Positions 14,830 to 23,542 of a DNA stretch of 64,000 nucleotides are shown piece after piece. The notes under the pieces were generated by a model. It ran no database searches. It had not been told where the DNA came from and was given only the letters and a program-made list of their open reading frames with translations. Location of the stretch: positions 1 through 64,000 of the IMG/VR virus record IMGVR_UViG_3300032401_000008; one strand, given 5' to 3'. Origin of the DNA: a virus. The stretch's first letter is position 1. Each line of letters starts with the position of its first letter. The translations under genes were made by a program, and so were the position numbers.

Positions 14830-15629
14830 GAAGAAAGTTCGCTTAACGCCTTCTTTTTTTCCTTCAGCAGCTTGAAAGCGCGTCTGTGCATGCTGTCAAC
14901 ATCCATTCTAGTGGCCTTGAAGGTAGTTCTATGCTTGTGAAAAACAAAGGATCCTAGGCTCAACATCACCTTAAAACCAGCAGTACGAAGCACAGAGCAG
15001 TAGTGGTCATCCTCTCCCAAACCCATTCCAAAGTCTTCGTCAAGAAAACCCAAATCAGAAAATGTTTTTCTTTGAAAAGCTGCACAAAAAAAGGCTAAAG
15101 GAATTTTGCCTACATCAATGTATTTATCTTTATTGCTTTCATACAGTTTTCTAGAATAAGCTTCTACCCCATCTTGATAACGAGGCAAGTTCAAATTCCA
15201 ACGTAAGTTCAAATTCGTAGCTTCTTGCCAAGAAATCCTTGAATTTGTTACAGGACCAACAACTCCAATTTTTTCTTCCGTAACAAAAGGTTTTATTAGG
15301 GCTTGGTCCCAACGATAACCAACTTCAGTATCATTATTCAATAAAATTACATAATCCCCCTCAGCTTCTTTTATTCCTTGATTTGTAGCCTTTACGAAGC
15401 CTAAATTCCTTAGATTCTTTACTAATTTAGTATGGACGTTTGGTTTTTTTGCCTGCCTTAAAATTAATTTAAATTGATCTACTGAAGAACCATTGTCTAC
15501 CCAAACGATCTCGTAGGGAATAGTAGTGTACTTACGAATACTAGAAAAGCATCTTACTGTAAGTTCAGATTGGTTATATACAGGTACTACAATACTAATA
15601 ATAGGTTTAAATCCATCTTTATGAGGCAT
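14826..15629 (-). CDS. Family 2 glycosyltransferase
   Basis: 267 residues with the GT-A fold pattern: VVPVYN at 14-19, WVDNGS at 43-48, a nucleotide-sugar/metal motif LLNNDTE at 96-102 and the acceptor-side MGLGEDDHY near 220. There is no membrane segment, so it should act in the cytoplasm. It would transfer one sugar from a nucleotide donor; donor and acceptor cannot be read from sequence. It is the last of seven sugar-transfer genes read leftwards. Confidence 0.88.
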   Translation of the reverse strand: MPHKDGFKPIISIVVPVYNQSELTVRCFSSIRKYTTIPYEIVWVDNGSSVDQFKLILRQAKKPNVHTKLVKNLRNLGFVKATNQGIKEAEGDYVILLNNDTEVGYRWDQALIKPFVTEEKIGVVGPVTNSRISWQEATNLNLRWNLNLPRYQDGVEAYSRKLYESNKDKYIDVGKIPLAFFCAAFQRKTFSDLGFLDEDFGMGLGEDDHYCSVLRTAGFKVMLSLGSFVFHKHRTTFKATRMDVDSMHRRAFKLLKEKKKALSELSS

Positions 15630-15646
15630 AAGCTAACTCCTAAAAA

Positions 15647-16396
15647 CTAAACATGCTTTTTTCCACAAGCACGATTAAGCTCTTTGTCTTTCCAAGCTCG
15701 TTTTTCTCGTGTATCTCGTCCGTAATGAACTACCAAATCTCCTAACGAGCTAGGGCTAAAATAACCTATTGTATATCCCTGCTTAGCTGCTGCACAACTT
15801 ACAGCATAGTCTACTCCGTATTTTAGTCCCTTTGGGTGTCCTCCTAGAGATAAAAAAGTATCTTTTCTAGACAACCTACAAACCCCATTTATCATCCACT
15901 TATTAGGGTTAAAAGATATAAGAACTTTTCCTTTATTTTTTATTTCAACAATTTTTCCCATTGGGGGTTTATACAACTTAAGCCCAGATCTTGTTGCAAA
16001 GGTTCCACCATTCCAAGACATATCCCAACCCAAAAAGGCTATCTTTGGATCATCCAAATATTCATAAATTTTTACTAAACGAGACCCAAATTGTTTTGGA
16101 ACATCTACGTCATCATCTACTTTCAATATGTATTTTCCTCTGGCATATTCTGCTAAAATATTAGTTGCTTCAACACCTAAGTTATCGTCTAAACAAACAA
16201 CCTTATGTACTCTACAATCCGCCATCCCATATGAGTATACCCAATCACAACTACCATCTATGGACCCGTTATCGCAAAGTAAAACCTCAAAAGGAATATC
16301 CCCAACAGAATCTACTATTTTTGGTATATAGTTACTTGACAGATCTATTCTGTTGTGGGTCAAAATAAGAACAGAAAGTGTTGGGCAAGTTAACAC
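15647..16396 (-). CDS. Family 2 glycosyltransferase
   Basis: 249 residues, GT-A fold: LILTHNR at 10-16, CDNGSIDGS at 41-49 and KVDDDVDVP at 92-100, the DxD-type metal site. The C-terminal part has a GVDYAVSCAA segment in place of the usual ED motif and a basic Cys-containing tail. It overlaps the next upstream gene by seven bases. No membrane segment. The acceptor is unknown. Confidence 0.85.
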   Translation of the reverse strand: MLTCPTLSVLILTHNRIDLSSNYIPKIVDSVGDIPFEVLLCDNGSIDGSCDWVYSYGMADCRVHKVVCLDDNLGVEATNILAEYARGKYILKVDDDVDVPKQFGSRLVKIYEYLDDPKIAFLGWDMSWNGGTFATRSGLKLYKPPMGKIVEIKNKGKVLISFNPNKWMINGVCRLSRKDTFLSLGGHPKGLKYGVDYAVSCAAAKQGYTIGYFSPSSLGDLVVHYGRDTREKRAWKDKELNRACGKKHV

Positions 16397-17316
16397 AGGG
16401 TTTTTAAATAGGTTTCAAAGTTCTTTGAAATTACATCCCAAGAAAATCTTTCTTCTTTTGCTGTCTTTAATCCTCCTGCTTTTAGCTTTTTGCACAAAGC
16501 AGTATTGTTTAGTAGCGTAGAAATTCCATGTTTAATTCCTTCTACGGTCCTTTTTACAACAAAGGCATTTACGCCATTAATCACATAGTCTCTACTACCG
16601 CCGTCATCCGCAGTTACAACGGGGCAACCACAAGCCATTGCTTCCAATTGGGTTAAAGAAAAGCCTTCTGCCTGGTTTGCGCAGCAATACAAGCTAGAAT
16701 GATTATACAGAGTATACAAACCTTCTTGCGTAGTATTTGTTCCTTCCATCTTTAGATATTTTATATTCGGTAAACTATGAACGGCTTTTAGAATAAGCTC
16801 TGTTCCTTTCCAAGGACGAGCAGACCCGTAAAGTAAAACGTGGTATGCTTTAGGTATTTTTTCATCACACTTAAAAAGACTAGGGTCTATTCCTCCAGGA
16901 AAAACAGGTATATCATACTTTACCTTTACGTATTTAAGAATGTACTCTTTTGTAAAAGTAGAGTTAGTAGCAAGGTGAAATCCTTGCCGTAAAGCAGCAA
17001 GAGGTATATCCGGGTTTTTATAAAGCCCTTCAGGAGCTAAAACCCAAAAAACTTTTGCTTTTGCTTGAACAGCTAAAACCTCCCTGTACTGCTCTGCTAA
17101 GTTGAAAATTACTACATCTGCTTTGGAATAACTACTCAGTTTACTTATTTTATGTGTTGGTATTTTATTATGCAGCCAAAGACACGGGGTGCCTTTTGGA
17201 GTAAAAATTCTAACTTCATGTCCATATTTTTGAAGTCTATTAGCTACTTCTATAATTCTACGAATCCCACCGACAACTAACAAATGGGGTTCTATAAAGT
17301 ATATAATCACGAGCAT
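16390..17316 (-). CDS. Family 4 glycosyltransferase
   Basis: 308 residues with GT-B fold signs: GG at 16-17 in the N-terminal Rossmann lobe, then a C-terminal lobe with LLYGSARPWKGTEL at about 161-174 and the retaining-enzyme EX7E motif E217GFSLTQLE225 before MACGCPVV. It overlaps the adjacent family 4 gene by ten bases, and the two look like diverged paralogues. Confidence 0.88.
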   Translation of the reverse strand: MLVIIYFIEPHLLVVGGIRRIIEVANRLQKYGHEVRIFTPKGTPCLWLHNKIPTHKISKLSSYSKADVVIFNLAEQYREVLAVQAKAKVFWVLAPEGLYKNPDIPLAALRQGFHLATNSTFTKEYILKYVKVKYDIPVFPGGIDPSLFKCDEKIPKAYHVLLYGSARPWKGTELILKAVHSLPNIKYLKMEGTNTTQEGLYTLYNHSSLYCCANQAEGFSLTQLEAMACGCPVVTADDGGSRDYVINGVNAFVVKRTVEGIKHGISTLLNNTALCKKLKAGGLKTAKEERFSWDVISKNFETYLKTLC

Positions 17317-18293
17317 ATCTCTTTCAAACGTTGTTCAAATAGTCTGGAAGACTTATCCCAAGTAAAAGATTTTGCTAAGTTGATACCTTCTGCTATTAGC
17401 CTACCGCGCAAGGAACTATCTTTTTGCAAAGTAAAAAGATGCTCTAAAATTTCTTTTTCGTTTCTAGCCATAAGACAATTTTTACCAGAAACAACGTAAC
17501 CATCCAATCCCTTATTTGGCATATAAATTACAGGCACACCACACGCCATCGCCTCAAGAACGGTTAAACCAAAACCTTCATTAGATGATGTAGAAATCCA
17601 AACAGACAAAGAGGAGTACACATCAGGAAGAATTTTTTGTGGCGCATTTATTATTAACGAAAAAGGGCACGTAAACTTATCTAATAAAGTATTATTCTTA
17701 TCATACTTTGAAGAAATAAGAAGGGGAATAACCTCTCCGTGTGTTGCAGCATAAAAGCTATTAGCAACGTTTATAAAGGTGTGTGTATTTTTACTAGAGC
17801 TTCTATGATATAAACCACCTATATGAAAATAGAATTTTTTAGCTATTTTAGGTTTAAAAATATTGTCGATTCCTGGAGGAACTATAAATACGTTTCTTTT
17901 TTTTCTATGTATAGCAAGATCATATAACCATTTAGAAGTAGTAATAACACCATCAAAATCTCTAGATAAATTCTCTTCCTCTTTATCTTTATCTTGAGTC
18001 CCATAACCCTGTAAAAATAGTACACGCTTTGTTTTTTTCGGTATGGGGTGTAGACCTCCATCAAGGAAATCTACTACAACATCAGTATCTTTTTCAATAT
18101 ATTCTGTATAAGAACTTCCAACACGAAGAATAGGAAATTCAGGCTTAGGAAATAACCAAAACGCCCCTGCGCCGGTTTTGTTTGCCAAAACGTTTACAGT
18201 ATGTCCTAATCTTGTAAGATACTGCGCCAAACGAAGAATTACGCGAACACCCCCACAGACATTTAAATGAGGAGAAATAAAAGAGATTTTCAT
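17307..18293 (-). CDS. Family 4 glycosyltransferase (paralogue of its neighbour)
   Basis: 328 residues, GT-B fold: CGGVRVILRLA at 13-23 in the N-lobe, IVPPGIDNIF at 137-146 and EX7E motif E239GFGLTVLE247, then MACGVPVI. Layout and motif order match the neighbour at 16390-17316, pointing to a tandem duplication. The start overlaps the stop of the upstream family 2 gene by four bases. Donor and acceptor unknown. Confidence 0.88.
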   Translation of the reverse strand: MKISFISPHLNVCGGVRVILRLAQYLTRLGHTVNVLANKTGAGAFWLFPKPEFPILRVGSSYTEYIEKDTDVVVDFLDGGLHPIPKKTKRVLFLQGYGTQDKDKEEENLSRDFDGVITTSKWLYDLAIHRKKRNVFIVPPGIDNIFKPKIAKKFYFHIGGLYHRSSSKNTHTFINVANSFYAATHGEVIPLLISSKYDKNNTLLDKFTCPFSLIINAPQKILPDVYSSLSVWISTSSNEGFGLTVLEAMACGVPVIYMPNKGLDGYVVSGKNCLMARNEKEILEHLFTLQKDSSLRGRLIAEGINLAKSFTWDKSSRLFEQRLKEICS

Positions 18294-18928
18294 TTTTTTC
18301 TTTCCGACCAGTACAATTTTTTAGCCTTATCTCTTTCTTTTGTAGTATTTAAACCAGATTCTTTAACACTAACCTCACCGTGGTGAAAAACAAATGCACT
18401 CTTTACCCAAACAGATTTGTAACCAAGACGGTGCCCACGATCACAAAAATCAGATTCTTGCCCATATAGCTTATACCTAGAATCAAAACCTTTTAATTCT
18501 TCCCAAACCTTTTTTCTAAAGCATAAACAAAACCCACTCAGGGGATCCTTAGAAAACTGTACGCCCTCTTCTAAGTTTGCTATCTCTAATGTTGGAATTG
18601 TTTTTTGTACACTATGACAATTGTTTGTGCTTGGCCCAGTAAACCCAACTTCTTTCTTTTCTAAAGGAAGCAACAATTTATCTAACCATTCAGGTTGTAC
18701 TATTTTGGTATCGTTGTTTAAAAGACAAATATACTTGCCCTTGCTTGTAAAAATTAGCTTATTCCAAGCTTCTGTTAAAGTTAATCCAGAGGTATAGTTA
18801 TCAAGATAAGTAATAAGGTATTCTTTATTTTTTGTTATAGAAATACTATCTAAACATTCTTGCTCAAGTTTAGCAACATATTCGTTTACTTTATAACCAA
18901 TAACTATTATGTTGGTTTTATCCTCCAA
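18290..18928 (-). CDS. Family 2 glycosyltransferase, short form
   Basis: 212 residues, GT-A type, with an LLNNDTKI metal/nucleotide motif at 69-76 and a YGQESDFCDRG motif in the acceptor half (about 160-170), the usual ED position. It is shorter than the other family 2 enzymes here and keeps little beyond the core. It is coupled to the next gene by a four-base overlap. Confidence 0.82.
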   Translation of the reverse strand: MEDKTNIIVIGYKVNEYVAKLEQECLDSISITKNKEYLITYLDNYTSGLTLTEAWNKLIFTSKGKYICLLNNDTKIVQPEWLDKLLLPLEKKEVGFTGPSTNNCHSVQKTIPTLEIANLEEGVQFSKDPLSGFCLCFRKKVWEELKGFDSRYKLYGQESDFCDRGHRLGYKSVWVKSAFVFHHGEVSVKESGLNTTKERDKAKKLYWSERKK

Positions 18929-18938
18929 AAAAAATATC

Positions 18939-19493
18939 CTAAAATAGAGAACTGTCTAAACCCATGTCTTTTATGTATTTATCCAACGCCTGTATTTTAT
19001 TTTTTGCTAAGTCTAACTTTTTGTTGTTAAGTCTTGCCTCTATAGCCATTCCAAATTGGCATAAAGCAAAAGCGTCTACCTCGTCTGTTGTTTTTAAAAC
19101 TTCAGAACCTTTGCCATAAGCACGGTAAACATACTCTCTCATTAAATCTTTAGGTGCAATTCCTTTTCCAATTATAAACTTTTTCAAAACAGTAGGTGGC
19201 ACAATAAAAAATTTATACTCTTCTTCGAATAATTTTACTTTTAAAACTCCACCCAACTCACCTAAATCAAATACTCTGCCTCGCGCACCAAAGGCATACC
19301 CCTCATAAAAAATATAATTTGGCTTATGCTCCACTAAAATAGAAGTTACCTTATTTCTAATTTCTATAAGTCTAGCTTCTCCTCTCTTTGTGCTTTTAAT
19401 GGCAAAAGATTCAAGATAGTCTGACTCTTCGTTGTTGGTAATACATACCCCAGTAGAAGAAAGCGACGGGTCTATACCACAAAACTTAAGCAT
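18939..19493 (-). CDS. RuvC-like Holliday junction resolvase
   Basis: 184 residues with the RNase H-like RuvC core: GIDPSLSSTG with catalytic D8, FYEGY with E64, and TTDEVDAFAL with D137/D140. RuvC-type enzymes cut four-way junctions and here would resolve branched, recombination-made DNA before packaging, together with RecA and the SF2 helicase. It is embedded in the glycosyltransferase block and shares its transcript. Confidence 0.88.
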   Translation of the reverse strand: MLKFCGIDPSLSSTGVCITNNEESDYLESFAIKSTKRGEARLIEIRNKVTSILVEHKPNYIFYEGYAFGARGRVFDLGELGGVLKVKLFEEEYKFFIVPPTVLKKFIIGKGIAPKDLMREYVYRAYGKGSEVLKTTDEVDAFALCQFGMAIEARLNNKKLDLAKNKIQALDKYIKDMGLDSSLF

Positions 19494-19505
19494 CGCTTCT
19501 TTTCC

Positions 19506-20084
19506 TTAACTGGTTGTATTTGATTTAATTAGTGCATAGTGATCATCAAAAGTCAACGGAGGAAAACTACAAGCATCTTCAATTAGATCATGAAACACAT
19601 CAGGATCTTCAATTGCATAAAATTCAGAATCCAACAAAAACCTGAGTAAAGACATTATAACGCTTTTGCTTATATCTCCGGTCTTATCTTTATTGTTGTA
19701 AAAACTTTTTGCTGTACTATCATTAATGCCTAAATTGAGATCTGAAATAGATAGGTCAAAGTCCAAACTAGCACTTGGTAGAATTACTCTAACCGGATTA
19801 TCTAATCCTATCTTGTCCTTTATAGAAACAAAACGATAACACACCTTTTGAACGTTTAACGCAGTATGCGTGCTAATCAAAAGCCTAAAACCCGTAGGTC
19901 TGTTCTTGTGAACAAGCAAAGAACCCCGGCATTCTTCAACGTAGGCTTCTGTTTCTATTGTATGGAAAATAGGTAATGCATTATACTGATCTACTCCGTC
20001 CCAAGTAACAGTTTCTCCAAAAACCATAAAATTAAGCATGTCCAAAATGTAACGTTTAGTTGCAGTAACAACCTGATCTTGCAT
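19506..20084 (-). CDS. Protein of unknown function
   Basis: 192 residues from the ATG at 20084, which has GGGG six bases upstream; a GTG at 20096 is less well placed. The protein is mixed alpha/beta, slightly acidic, with no recognised motif. It overlaps nothing but follows the stop of the upstream gene by two bases, so it is probably coupled to it. Confidence 0.55.
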   Translation of the reverse strand: MQDQVVTATKRYILDMLNFMVFGETVTWDGVDQYNALPIFHTIETEAYVEECRGSLLVHKNRPTGFRLLISTHTALNVQKVCYRFVSIKDKIGLDNPVRVILPSASLDFDLSISDLNLGINDSTAKSFYNNKDKTGDISKSVIMSLLRFLLDSEFYAIEDPDVFHDLIEDACSFPPLTFDDHYALIKSNTTS

Positions 20085-20085
20085 A

Positions 20086-20517
20086 TTATTCCCCACTATC
20101 CCGCAAAGATTTTACAACATCCTTTACATTTTTCGACCAAAGCTCTTCTAGGTGCTTGCTAGCAGCATCCACCATATTATACAAAGAGTCAATATGCTCA
20201 ACAACAGCTTTAAGGTCTCTATTCTTCAGGTCATTAGGGTTTTTTGATTTATATTTCATATACCCATAAATTGCAGATTTTATATCTGGATAAAAAAACT
20301 TTGCTCCCCATACTGTCTTTTTTTCTTTAGTTACGCGGTCTTCTACCTCTTTCTTTATTTCTATATTTATGCTGTGTGCAGAACAAACAAGTCTGGTGTT
20401 TGAATCCAGGTCCCCTAAAAAGTATACAGTTTTTCCCTTCCTCTTCTTCCTCTTTTTTCCTTCTTCTTCGTTTTCCTCTTCGTTTTCCTCTTCGTTTTCG
20501 TTTTCGTTTTCGTTCAC
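20086..20517 (-). CDS. Protein with an Asn/Glu repeat N-terminus and basic patch, unknown function
   Basis: 143 residues. Residues 2-19 are an Asn-Glu/Glu-Glu repeat encoded by tandem GAAAAC/GAAGAG hexamers, followed at once by a basic KKRKKRKGK patch and then a compact alpha/beta domain of about 110 residues. The start is GTG with AGAGGTG upstream. The repeat can lengthen or shorten in steps of two residues without breaking the frame. Function unknown. Confidence 0.6.
   Translation of the reverse strand: MNENENENEEENEEENEEEGKKRKKRKGKTVYFLGDLDSNTRLVCSAHSINIEIKKEVEDRVTKEKKTVWGAKFFYPDIKSAIYGYMKYKSKNPNDLKNRDLKAVVEHIDSLYNMVDAASKHLEELWSKNVKDVVKSLRDSGE
20461..20514 (-). repeat. Hexamer tandem repeat (GAAAAC/GAAGAG)
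   Basis: About eight imperfect six-base units on the minus strand encode the Asn/Glu-rich N-terminus of the gene that starts at 20517. Unit size is a multiple of three, so copy-number change alters length only. Confidence 0.75.
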
Positions 20518-20527
20518 GACAACACCT

Positions 20528-20953
20528 CTATTTATCTACTAAGTGTAGATTAAGTTTTTTCCCCATGATTGCTTTTACTTCATCCCCAGAGGGTTGAGCA
20601 ATTCTGGATGTCTGCATTTTCCACTGACGAATACTTTCCTTGTATGAATCATACATTTGTTTGTTTTCTGACATAGGGTCAAGTTCAACGAATTCTGACC
20701 CCACTACATCACCAAGATGCTCTAAGGCAATTGGCATAAGAAACAGTTCCTTTTGACTAGACTCTGTTGGAAAAATAGGGGTAAGGACAGCTCTAGAACT
20801 TTTTTCACTTACAGGAATTACTCGTAACGCCCTAGGTTCTTCAATCTTCACGCACAAAGATGTAGAGTGCTGATTTGGCAAAAAGCGTGGCTCAATCAAA
20901 CCCACAATGTTAGTCCCGTCTGCAATAGTTACAATAACAAAATGCTTTTCCAT
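20528..20953 (-). CDS. Small beta-rich protein, possibly LSm-like
   Basis: 141 residues. The first 75 residues are beta-strand-like (HFVIVTIADGTNIVGLIE, then CVKIEEPRALRVI) and recall the strand order of Sm/LSm folds; the C-terminal half is helical and ends in a basic stretch. The resemblance is by eye only. It sits alone between the Asn/Glu-repeat gene and a glycosyltransferase. Confidence 0.5.
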   Translation of the reverse strand: MEKHFVIVTIADGTNIVGLIEPRFLPNQHSTSLCVKIEEPRALRVIPVSEKSSRAVLTPIFPTESSQKELFLMPIALEHLGDVVGSEFVELDPMSENKQMYDSYKESIRQWKMQTSRIAQPSGDEVKAIMGKKLNLHLVDK

Positions 20954-20978
20954 TTTTTCTCCTAAAAGTTAAAGATTT

Positions 20979-21983
20979 TTAAGAAGAAATCTCGTCGAAA
21001 GCCTTTTTCCACAAAAGACAATTCTTGTCTATGTCAAAGTTTTCTTTAACATAATTATACGCATTTTCTCCTAAACGAATTCTTTCCTCTTCATGGTCTA
21101 ATAAAAATCTAACTGACTTGTACCATTCATCAACAGAGTCAACAAGAATACCTGTTTCTCCATTCTTTATTGTTTCTTTGTATGGACCAAAATTAGACGC
21201 AATTGTTGGAATCTTTAGTGCTGAGTATTCCAAAAACTTTAGATTACTTTTACATCTATTAAATTTGTTTGGTGCTATTGGTGCAAGACCAATATCAATA
21301 TCTAGCAAAGGGAAAACGGTAAAAAAGGATTCAAAATGTACAAGATTTACTTTTTGCGCCCCTGGAAAATCCATACTCCATAATTTTATATATGCGTCCC
21401 CATCTTGAACTAGTCTGTGAAGGCTCTTCCTTATTAGAGCAAGATCCTTTTCGTGTGTGTTAGATCCTTGCCAACAAACAACAGGCTTCTTTGATTGTCT
21501 TGGGCGAGGCTGATTTAGAACCTTAAAATCTATTGAGTTTGGAAGAATATATATATTTTTATTATAGTCATAGTAAACATCAGCTAAATATTCCTGAGTT
21601 ACAAAAATAGCATCAACATTAGACAAAAACGCTCTAATGTACCCTTGAACAGTTTCATTACTAAAAACCTTATGCGCCGGGTTCCATTTAGGAACATCAA
21701 ACAAATTATCATCTATTTCGTAAATTAGTTTGGTTCCATTTTGCTTCATCTTCATCATAGGTGAAAATACTTCAGGTCTATACTGCCGTTGAAAAACAGC
21801 AATATCATACTTGAAGTCTACATATTTTTTGTCAAAAATTCCTGTATTTTCATAGATGTATTCGCCTGTAGTGTTACCACCAGTCATAGCATGAAGAGGG
21901 GCAAGCCCTCGGTAAAAAGAACAAGCAGACCTGTCTCCCTGAAAAAACACTATTCGTTTCTTACCCTCAAAATTTTCAGCCAT
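20979..21983 (-). CDS. GT-B type glycosyltransferase
   Basis: 334 residues. The N-lobe has FFQGDRSACSFYRGLAPL (13-30) and a characteristic LIYEIDDNLFDVP at 86-98; the C-lobe has VCWQGSNTHEKDL, then LKFLEYSALKIPTIAS and a GETGILVD segment typical of family 4-like enzymes. No export signal. It overlaps the family 9-like gene by eight bases. Donor and acceptor unknown. Confidence 0.82.
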   Translation of the reverse strand: MAENFEGKKRIVFFQGDRSACSFYRGLAPLHAMTGGNTTGEYIYENTGIFDKKYVDFKYDIAVFQRQYRPEVFSPMMKMKQNGTKLIYEIDDNLFDVPKWNPAHKVFSNETVQGYIRAFLSNVDAIFVTQEYLADVYYDYNKNIYILPNSIDFKVLNQPRPRQSKKPVVCWQGSNTHEKDLALIRKSLHRLVQDGDAYIKLWSMDFPGAQKVNLVHFESFFTVFPLLDIDIGLAPIAPNKFNRCKSNLKFLEYSALKIPTIASNFGPYKETIKNGETGILVDSVDEWYKSVRFLLDHEEERIRLGENAYNYVKENFDIDKNCLLWKKAFDEISS

Positions 21984-22989
21984 TCCGTGCCTCTTCCAGC
22001 GTTTTAAATGGGCCGGTTTTATTTTCTTCTTTTACAGCCTGTAAAAATACTTCTTCCAACTGATCTGCTGTTAGCTTGTTACACACCATTTTAGGGCAAC
22101 GCCACTGCATATGCTCAGAAGTTTTCAAATTGAGATATCCAGGCAAAAATCTATTAAGTGTCCCAATAGGTCTATTGCATGGATGGTCTGCACAACCCCC
22201 GCTAAAACTAACATTAAAATTATTGCTATATCCAAAAAAGTTTTTATCCGTAGCGTTAAAGGTAACAACTGCCTGAATTCCTAGTGCGTTAGTACAATGT
22301 GCAAATAGGCTCTCTATCATTATACACGTCTTAGCATGAGGCAGAACACTAATTGTGTCCCTAATCGGCATTCCAAGAGCACTTATAACGCCTTCTTCCT
22401 TGATTGGTTCATCCTTGGCAGACCCAATTTGAACAAACTCAAACTTATCCTTGTACTTTTTTACTATGGGTAAAATGGTTTCGAACGGCAAATTTTTCAT
22501 AGGCAAAACACCTGTAAGGTGTAAAAATACAACAGGTTTTGAGAATTGTTCCATAAAAGCCTTAGCCGCACATTTTTCCCACTCTGTTATGCTATAGTCT
22601 AAAGGCTTACCATCATAAACACAGTTATATAAATTACAAATTGCTTCTGGCAAGGTTTTTGCAGTTTGAAACGGGGAGTCTAAATAAGCATCATAAGGAA
22701 AATGATGTTTGAAAAATCTAATTTTTTCCTTTTTTGAAACAAACTCATCAAACAAAAGCTTAGTATCGTTATTAGAGTTAAACTGCGGATCATAAGTTAT
22801 AAGCATGTCAATGTAAGGATTATGTGCCAACATATAGGGGTGTGTAGCTAAAACTATAAGCCGATCTCTTGGGTAAGTATTTTTCATAGATCTAATCATA
22901 GGGGTTGCTGCTAGAACATCACCAGCCCCACCCTGCACTACAAGAACAATTGATTGATCGTAATTTTTAACTCGCTCCTCGCCAATCAT
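21976..22989 (-). CDS. Family 9-like glycosyltransferase (heptosyltransferase type)
   Basis: 337 residues. The start VVQGGAGDVLAATPMIRSM (17-35) is the N-lobe signature of ADP-heptose:LPS heptosyltransferase-type enzymes; a PVVFLHLTG segment opens the C-lobe. The C-terminal quarter carries a Cys cluster (GCADHPC and WRCPKMVC) that could bind a metal and is not part of the core family. With a heptose-kinase-like gene at 61549 it hints at heptose chemistry, but family 9 enzymes can use other donors. Confidence 0.75.
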   Translation of the reverse strand: MIGEERVKNYDQSIVLVVQGGAGDVLAATPMIRSMKNTYPRDRLIVLATHPYMLAHNPYIDMLITYDPQFNSNNDTKLLFDEFVSKKEKIRFFKHHFPYDAYLDSPFQTAKTLPEAICNLYNCVYDGKPLDYSITEWEKCAAKAFMEQFSKPVVFLHLTGVLPMKNLPFETILPIVKKYKDKFEFVQIGSAKDEPIKEEGVISALGMPIRDTISVLPHAKTCIMIESLFAHCTNALGIQAVVTFNATDKNFFGYSNNFNVSFSGGCADHPCNRPIGTLNRFLPGYLNLKTSEHMQWRCPKMVCNKLTADQLEEVFLQAVKEENKTGPFKTLEEARNG

Positions 22990-23002
22990 ACTTTTCTCCT
23001 AA

Positions 23003-23542
23003 TCACAGAACATTCCTCGAAAGTAGATAATCCACTACGGAACTTTTTAGTCTATTTACTTCACCTGTTTTTACAGAAACAGTTAGGTCTACTAATGATC
23101 CAAAACTATCTACATCATTTTCACTTATATGCTGTGCTTCTTTTCCCCCAATACAAAAGTCTTCTCTTACTAATCTAATAAGAATTCCTTTATTGTTTTT
23201 TACAAACTCAGCTTCATTTTTGTATCTAACATCAGAAATAACAACTCGATGGTGATTATATATCTTTCGTTCAATCTGATCAACCCAAATATTGGGGTAC
23301 ACTCCTCTGAGAGCCTCTCCTGTTTTTTGAAGAAGTTCTCTAGGTGTTTTTCCATAGTGTTTATCTAACGTACTTTTTCCTTCTGGAGTATTTAGTTGGC
23401 TCGAGGATAAACAATACAGATTCAAACAAAATTGTTTTAAAGCTGTAGCAAAGGCAAATTTTTCAAACCTAAAATTTTCTACTAAATAATCTGCAACAGT
23501 ATCTTTTCCTACTTGTGCTTTTCCTGCTAGGCCAATAATCAT
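23003..23542 (-). CDS. Deoxynucleoside monophosphate kinase
   Basis: 179 residues, P-loop kinase with GKAQVGKDT at 7-15, a YGKTPRELLQKTGEALR segment (about 68-84) and VVISDVRYKNEAEF (about 102-115), the layout of T4 gene 1-type dNMP kinases. It converts dNMPs to dNDPs, feeding dNTP synthesis from host DNA breakdown. It follows the HD gene directly, and the B12-dependent reductase at the right edge would feed the same pool. Confidence 0.85.
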   Translation of the reverse strand: MIIGLAGKAQVGKDTVADYLVENFRFEKFAFATALKQFCLNLYCLSSSQLNTPEGKSTLDKHYGKTPRELLQKTGEALRGVYPNIWVDQIERKIYNHHRVVISDVRYKNEAEFVKNNKGILIRLVREDFCIGGKEAQHISENDVDSFGSLVDLTVSVKTGEVNRLKSSVVDYLLSRNVL

